A DNA stretch of 64,000 nucleotides. Origin: Rufibacter sp. XAAS-G3-1 (lineage in GTDB: Bacteria; Bacteroidota; Bacteroidia; Cytophagales; Hymenobacteraceae). How positions within the stretch are numbered: the stretch's first letter is position 1; each line of letters starts with the position of its first letter. Under the pieces are notes generated by a model that was given only the letters and a program-made list of their open reading frames with translations, was not told where the DNA came from and ran no database searches. Positions 59,610 to 64,000 of the stretch are shown in pieces. A program made the translations under genes and the position numbers. Where the stretch lies: the NCBI RefSeq assembly GCF_013623775.1, contig NZ_JABFAM010000005.1:62001-126000 (forward strand), written 5' to 3'.

Positions 59610-59773
59610 AGAGCTTGTTTGAATTTTGGCTTCGTAAGTGAAAACGGCCGGTTAAGGTTCTGCGGAAACCTGTTTTTGAGCCTCGTGGCGGTGCTGCGAA
59701 GGCGATAAAAGCGCGAACGCAGGTTCCCTCTAGGGCCGTTTGCAGCACAGAAGGCAACGTGTAAACATGCTCT
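59610..59773 (+). repeat. MITE-like module B, copy 4
   Basis: AGAGCTTGTTTGAATTTTGG at one end and GTAAACATGCTCT at the other, 164 bp. Inner AAACGGCC and GGCCGTTT are paired as in copy 1 at 14305. Confidence 0.8.
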
Positions 59774-59866
59774 AAAAGAGCACAGCCTTGTGATGTCGCA
59801 CATTGGGGAGGAGAGAAATCAGTAAAGCCGCTACCCAGATTTCCTTTAAGAATCACAGCTGATTAC

Positions 59867-61009
59867 ATGATCCGAAAGACCACCTACGCTGCGGCCAGAA
59901 CCGTAGCGCCTGCTATAGAAATCCATTTTGCCCAGCAACAGGCCGAAGCCCGCCAGCACGGCGAGTTAAATCTGGCCCCCATCCCGTCCGTAAAGATCAT
60001 AGAAGCGTTGATTGACGTGGCTTTCTGGGCGAGCCTGAGAAAAGAAGAAGGACAGTCTCCCAGAATCTCCCTCGCTTTCTTGCCGCCTGAACAAGCCGGT
60101 AAACCACTTTTATTTGCCCAGCGGCTTCCGCTTACCGCCTACAACCTCACCAAGTTGGGGCCGGGCGTAGAACGGGCAGGCATTCACCTGGGCGTGTGGT
60201 TTGAGAAAGGCGACCTGTACATCTGGGGCACCACCCGCGAAATCCTCAGCTTTTGCTTTGTGTTGGATGTTTCTGAGCCGGGTTTGCTGGTGGTAAAGCA
60301 TAGGCGGTTCCATGGGTTTGGCAAGTTCGCGAACGTAGCGGTGCTGAAAGGAGACGTGATCAAGATCATTGATGAGCACAGCGACAGCCTGCCTGATTGC
60401 CCCGAGGTGCTAACGTCTCTGCTGGGGTTCACTAACCCGTCTACCTGGAACGACTCGGTCAATATCTTGGTGCAGCTAGCCGTCTCTATGCGCGCGCACG
60501 GAAATGGCGGCACGCTGCTGGTAGTACCTACCGGCTCAGAAACCTGGCAGGAATCTATCGTAAAACCCATGCAATACGCCCTTTCGCCGGCGTTCTCTGC
60601 CCTAGCCGATTTGATGCGGCAGGAAAAGGAAGACCGCAACCGCAGTATCTGGCAAGGTGCCCTGCGCCGGGAAATTGACGGCGTAGCCGGTCTTACCGCC
60701 ATTGACGGGGCCACCGTCATCAATGACCAGCATGAAGTCCTGGCCTTCGGCACCAAGATTGTGCGGGCCTATGGAAACCAACCCGTAGAGCAGATAGTAG
60801 TCACCGAGCCCGTTCTGGGAAACGAGGCCCTTATCATTCACCCCAGCAACAACGGCGGCACCCGGCACCTCTCCGCCGCCCAGTTTGTCCACGACCAACG
60901 CGACGCCACTGCCTTGGTCGCCTCCCAAGACGGCCGCTTCACCATCTTCAGCTGGTCTCCCTGCGAGATGATGGTACACGCGCATAGGGTAGATACGTTG
61001 CTGTTGTAA
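59867..61009 (+). CDS. DACNV sensor/diadenylate-cyclase-like protein
   Basis: A 380-residue protein matching the DACNV sensor plus DAC-like (DisA_N-related) architecture. The DAC core has the DGA motif at 280-282 (TAIDGATVINDQHEVLAFGTK) and GTRH at 331-334, followed by LSAAQFVHDQRDATALVASQDGR, similar to the GTRHR motif of diadenylate cyclases but with Leu after His. The N-terminal ~230 residues form the sensor region. If active it would make c-di-AMP or a related nucleotide. It lies 84 nt upstream of an HNH nuclease, with a degenerate palindrome between. The family is known from nucleotide-signalling surveys; activity here is inference. Confidence 0.75.
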   Translation: MIRKTTYAAARTVAPAIEIHFAQQQAEARQHGELNLAPIPSVKIIEALIDVAFWASLRKEEGQSPRISLAFLPPEQAGKPLLFAQRLPLTAYNLTKLGPGVERAGIHLGVWFEKGDLYIWGTTREILSFCFVLDVSEPGLLVVKHRRFHGFGKFANVAVLKGDVIKIIDEHSDSLPDCPEVLTSLLGFTNPSTWNDSVNILVQLAVSMRAHGNGGTLLVVPTGSETWQESIVKPMQYALSPAFSALADLMRQEKEDRNRSIWQGALRREIDGVAGLTAIDGATVINDQHEVLAFGTKIVRAYGNQPVEQIVVTEPVLGNEALIIHPSNNGGTRHLSAAQFVHDQRDATALVASQDGRFTIFSWSPCEMMVHAHRVDTLLL

Positions 61010-61092
61010 GGTGTTTTAGGGGTTGTTTTTGGGAAGAATGCTGAAAGTATTTGAGTAGTTATTTGTCTACGGCTGATCTTATTTCTTGATAT

Positions 61093-61866
61093 ATGAAGCA
61101 AGGCCAAAGTCTTTGGACTAGGGAAGAACTAATTTTGGCAATCAATCTGTACTGTAAATTACCCTTCGGAAAACTTCATAGAAATAACCCAGAAGTAATT
61201 CAGTTAGCACACTTGATTGGCAGAACTAGCAATTCTGTTGCTTTCAAGCTGGTAAACTTCGCGAGCTTAGACCCAAGTCTCCAAAAGAGAGGTATCAAAG
61301 GGGCTCAGAACACAAGCAAGTTGGACAGGGAGATTTGGAATCAATTTAATCAGAACTGGGATGAACTGCCTTATGAGAGTGAAAAGGTTAGGGCGAAGTT
61401 TGATCATTCAACAGTAGAGGAGGTCTATCAGATTGATGAAGCCGAGCTTCCGAAAGAGGGGAAGGTGAGAGAACAGATTGTCAAAGTGCGGGTAAACCAA
61501 GCTTTTTTCAGGCGTACTGTTCTTGCGGCATATAATTCTACTTGCTGTATTACCGGCATACAAATTCCCTCTCTGCTAATAGCTGGACATATAAGGCCGT
61601 GGGGAATTGATGAGAAGAATCGGCTGAATCCTAGAAACGGATTAGCCATAAATGCCTTGCATGATAAAGCATTTGAAGCTGGTCTTCTAACAATTACTCC
61701 TGATTACACTGTTAAGATATCCTCTACTCTTAAGGGAAAAGAAATTGCTATTGCCAAGGAAGACTATTTTCTAAAGTATGATAAAGAGAAAATAATCCTG
61801 CCCTCTAAATTCTTGCCAGATAGGAGCTTGCTTGAATACCATAATAATGAAAGGTTCATCCCTTAA
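61093..61866 (+). CDS. HNH endonuclease with N-terminal HTH/SANT-like domain
   Basis: A 257-residue nuclease. The first ~60 residues look like a DNA-binding helix bundle (LWTREELILAINLYCKLPFG, VIQLAHLIGRTSNSVAFKLVN). The HNH domain is at ~135-200, with TCCITG at 150-155, His166, Asn182/187 and His190 (NGLAINALHDKAFE). The C-terminus resembles that of the convergent gene, so the two are paralogous in their nuclease halves. The base composition is more AT-rich than its neighbours, suggesting transfer. Its stop overlaps that of the convergent HNH gene by 11 nt. Confidence 0.87.
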   Translation: MKQGQSLWTREELILAINLYCKLPFGKLHRNNPEVIQLAHLIGRTSNSVAFKLVNFASLDPSLQKRGIKGAQNTSKLDREIWNQFNQNWDELPYESEKVRAKFDHSTVEEVYQIDEAELPKEGKVREQIVKVRVNQAFFRRTVLAAYNSTCCITGIQIPSLLIAGHIRPWGIDEKNRLNPRNGLAINALHDKAFEAGLLTITPDYTVKISSTLKGKEIAIAKEDYFLKYDKEKIILPSKFLPDRSLLEYHNNERFIP

Positions 61867-62809
61867 ACACCATCTCCCGGTGCCAAGTCAAATTCTCCAC
61901 GCTCGGGTAATGGATCGCTCCAAAAGGTAAGTTCAGCCGTTTCCCTTCCAACTTCTTCAAAGCATAGGCATTCTCCTCATCTTCGGCAATGGTGGGCGAA
62001 ACCACTACTTTCAACTGACGGTCTACTGTAATCAAACCCCGGTCAAAAGCGCGGTGCAGATTGGGGCACAAGGCGAGCCCATTGGTTACACGGTCATCGT
62101 TGCTTCGGCTGAAAGGCACAATATGGCAGGCGTCTACCATAGAGAAGCCGTGGGTAGAGATGAGGCGCATGCCGGTAATACAGCAGGTAAAGTTGTAAAC
62201 TTGCGGCACCAGTTTCTTAAATAAGCCGCCTCTCACAAACTGCTGTTCTTCATCAGGTGCAACTTGGGTAATTGTATAGGTGGCCGCACTTTCATTCAAG
62301 ATATAATTCTCCAAGTCATGGAGATAACCTCCTTTCTCTTTGCCATGCTGGTAACTTTGCGCAATGGTGGGGAAGTAACGGGCAAGCAAGGTGTTTCGCA
62401 GGATATTGCGGGTGTCTGGAGCCAGCAGGAGCGGGTAGAGATCCTCGGCGAGATACGCATACTCTACCAAGCCATTCAGCACACTAAAGCTTTTGATGGC
62501 CGAATATACTTCCTTGCCTGGCCAGGTCTTCACGAACCAGAAACCCTCCTTGCCTAAATGGTAAAAGGGCAGATAGAAATCTGGGTTGTGGCCAGTGGTC
62601 ACCAGGAGCGCGAAGTTCTCTTTAAAAATGCCTACCAGTTCTGCCGTGATGAAAATCTTGTTTTCCCGTACTTCACCTTTCTCAAACAGGTCTATCAGGC
62701 TAAGTAGCAACACCGGTTTGTGTGGGGCCGGGCCGTACTTGGTGCCGCCTTGGCGCAAACGGGTGAATTTGTGGAGGTAGAACTTCAACGGATCCGGGGG
62801 AGCAGGCAT
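61856..62809 (-). CDS. HNH endonuclease with SBD-like N-terminal domain
   Basis: A 317-residue nuclease. Residues 1-~160 carry the APHKPVLLLSLIDLFEKG and FYLPFYHLGKEGFWFV signatures seen in sulfur-binding-domain and related type IV restriction enzymes that recognise modified DNA. The HNH domain at ~200-265 has TCCITG (208-213), His229, Asn243/250 and His252 (TNGLALCPNLHRAFDRGL). It may cut phosphorothioate- or methyl-modified DNA, but specificity is not readable from sequence. It converges with the other HNH gene, with overlapping stops. GC is close to the housekeeping genes. Confidence 0.88.
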   Translation of the reverse strand: MPAPPDPLKFYLHKFTRLRQGGTKYGPAPHKPVLLLSLIDLFEKGEVRENKIFITAELVGIFKENFALLVTTGHNPDFYLPFYHLGKEGFWFVKTWPGKEVYSAIKSFSVLNGLVEYAYLAEDLYPLLLAPDTRNILRNTLLARYFPTIAQSYQHGKEKGGYLHDLENYILNESAATYTITQVAPDEEQQFVRGGLFKKLVPQVYNFTCCITGMRLISTHGFSMVDACHIVPFSRSNDDRVTNGLALCPNLHRAFDRGLITVDRQLKVVVSPTIAEDEENAYALKKLEGKRLNLPFGAIHYPSVENLTWHREMVFKG

Positions 62810-62884
62810 GGCAGCTTTTATGTTCAGCCGGAAAGTAAAGGATAATCTGTCTTTTTACAATAACTGTTCCCAGATGATAGCATT

Positions 62885-62920
62885 CGTTTTACAGCGATTT
62901 TTTCGAAAACAGGGCTAAAC
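62885..62920. repeat. Family A palindrome
   Basis: CGTTTTACAGCGATTTT facing AAAACAGGGCTAAAC. Another lies at 63013-63050. Between the HNH gene and tRNA-Phe no protein gene is seen. Confidence 0.65.
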
Positions 62921-63052
62921 TAAGAAGTAAAGCCTCATCCAAATATACACCCCAATAAGATACGTTGCTAGATTGCAAGAAGAGCGCACGTCAAGTCTAA
63001 ACAAAACCTTTCCGTTTCTGCCCTCTTTTCCCCAAAACAGCCCAAAAACAAA

Positions 63053-63083
63053 AATCCCGCTCCATTTCTGAAGCGGGATTCTC
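63053..63083 (-). terminator. Terminator of tRNA-Phe
   Basis: ATCCCGCT pairs with AGCGGGAT around ~10 nt, with a T run following on the minus strand. Confidence 0.8.
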
Positions 63084-63091
63084 TTTTCTGC

Positions 63092-63167
63092 TGGTGGTGA
63101 TGATTGGAATCGAACCAACGACACAAGGATTTTCAGTCCTTTGCTCTACCGACTGAGCTACATCACC
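63092..63167 (-). tRNA. tRNA-Phe (GAA)
   Basis: Minus-strand cloverleaf: acceptor GGTGATG pairs with CATCACC, D-arm GCTC...GAGC, anticodon loop CTGAAAA giving GAA, T-arm with TTCGATT. The discriminator is A, and the CCA end is encoded (76 nt with CCA). A perfect Bacteroidota promoter precedes it and a terminator follows. Confidence 0.97.
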
Positions 63168-63226
63168 AGCACCTTTCTGGAAACCGTTCCGGAGGCGTTT
63201 CGCTGCCGTTCTGGTTAAAAAGTATG

Positions 63227-63257
63227 CAAATGTAAGGAGCCTGCGCGGATTTGCAAA
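63227..63257 (-). promoter_or_regulatory. Consensus promoter for tRNA-Phe
   Basis: On the minus strand TTTG (63254-63257), exactly 19 nt, then TACATTTG (63227-63234). This matches TTTG-N19-TAnnTTTG at every fixed position. Confidence 0.85.
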
Positions 63258-63350
63258 ACTTAAGGCAAAAAAATCTTTTATGCCCTTTTCAGAATACTTT
63301 GTTAAATTCGTTCGTAGTACAAGCAGTTTCCATGACTAAATTTCCTTTCT

Positions 63351-64000
63351 GTGATCAGTAATATACTCTTTTTGATTGTGGCGGCGCTAGGTATCGGTCT
63401 GTTTGTGTGGCAGATCCGTAAGATAACCCGCAACATTAACATGGGGCGTGACAAGAAGATATCTGGTGACGTTTCTGAGCGAATCAAGACTCTTTTACTG
63501 GTGGCGTTTGGCCAGCAAAAAATGTTTAAGCGGCCTTTGCCTGCCGTGCTCCACCTGTTTGTGTACGTGGGTTTCCTGGTCATTAACGTGGAGGTCATTG
63601 AAATTCTGATTGACGGGATCTTCGGGACGCACCGGGTGCTGGGTGTTCTGGGGCCCGTATACAGTGTGCTCATGGCCATCAATGAAGTCTTGGGACTGCT
63701 GGTGATTGTGGCCTGCGTTATTTTCCTGGCCCGCCGGTACGTGACCAAAGTGCCGCGCCTTACCCGTGGGGCCGAGATGCGGGCCTGGCCGAAGTTAGAC
63801 GCTACCGTGATTCTGGTCACCGAGATTGTGCTCATGCTGGCCTTGTTCGCCTTCAACATCGCAGACCAGAAACTGGCGCAACTAGGCGGACACACGCTGC
63901 CGGGAGTTTTTCCGGTAAGCGGCCCCTTGGTGAACCTGTTCGGGAGCGACGTGAGTACCTTAACTGTCATTGCCGGTATTGGCTGGTGGGTGCACATTGT
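63351..64000 (+). CDS. Membrane (Fe-S)-binding oxidoreductase, N-terminal part, truncated by window end
   Basis: The frame from GTG 63351 runs to the window edge (~216 residues, no stop). It starts MISNILFLIVAALGIGLFVW and contains several membrane spans, with KRPLPAVLHLFVYVGFLVIN and LTVIAGIGWWVHI. This resembles the nitrate-reductase-gamma-like N-terminal half of (Fe-S)-binding, heterodisulfide-reductase-related proteins; the cluster-binding C-terminal half is outside. No ATG is in frame after the upstream stop (63333-63335), so GTG is the best start. A 696-nt open frame on the other strand is its shadow. Confidence 0.85.
   Translation, partial: MISNILFLIVAALGIGLFVWQIRKITRNINMGRDKKISGDVSERIKTLLLVAFGQQKMFKRPLPAVLHLFVYVGFLVINVEVIEILIDGIFGTHRVLGVLGPVYSVLMAINEVLGLLVIVACVIFLARRYVTKVPRLTRGAEMRAWPKLDATVILVTEIVLMLALFAFNIADQKLAQLGGHTLPGVFPVSGPLVNLFGSDVSTLTVIAGIGWWVHI

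Noticed and set aside
63302-63997. 231-residue minus-strand frame
   Set aside because: Opposes a hydrophobic plus-strand frame that matches a membrane oxidoreductase; the minus product has only Ser/Thr/Arg-rich noise.

Overview
The window looks like a chromosome segment of a Bacteroidota bacterium, most likely Cytophagales (Hymenobacteraceae, Rufibacter-like). The evidence is the gene content (DUF4270, DUF5687, GldE-like CBS protein, paired panC and lone glycogen-synthase N-domain, bacterial GGGP synthase, Bacteroidota-type RecF/DUF721 pair). Promoters fit the Bacteroidota TTTG-N19-TAnnTTTG pattern, and many starts lack a Shine-Dalgarno sequence. The genus is inferred from gene content and repeat style, not measured.

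Layout. 1-1686: end of a DUF5687 permease with its ATPase. 1690-3700: an AT-rich accessory patch with two unrecognised genes, the first between cassette-like inverted repeats. 3884-6322 (-): thioesterase, DUF721, recF. 6461-12973 (+): pdhA, TPR membrane protein, ribH, DksA-like, scpB, rluB with a very long disordered N-terminus, coaX. 12966-20822 (+): an envelope block (outer-membrane protein, lptC, a 52-residue membrane protein, GldE/CorC-like protein, PpiD-like foldase, TPR lipoprotein-like protein). 21636-30924: small membrane protein, recJ, S9 peptidase, GerW-like, GH25 lysozyme, lptB, GH3 family enzyme. 31245-40010: AIM24-like, gltX, BrkB, RidA, DUF1501/DUF1800 pair. 41313-51783: glmS, DUF4270, glycogen-synthase-like, panC, panD, flippase-like protein, rfaE2, zinc peptidase, acyl-CoA dehydrogenase, AraC regulator. 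53413-58018: STAS-like, Rnk-like, GGGP synthase, holin-like, J-domain TPR protein. 59867-62809: a predicted diadenylate-cyclase (DACNV) protein next to two convergent HNH nucleases. 63092-64000: tRNA-Phe and the start of a membrane Fe-S protein.

The most unusual parts are (i) the DACNV plus HNH/HNH locus, a candidate nucleotide-signalling or DNA-restriction island; (ii) a dense set of interspersed repeats: more than 35 copies of a ~38-bp AT-rich palindrome, mostly at gene 3' ends, a two-module MITE-like composite, and several other hairpin families present in opposite orientations; and (iii) a cassette-like AT-rich gene with inverted flanks. The intergenic stretches of 0.3-1.6 kb are filled mainly by these repeats and not by genes.
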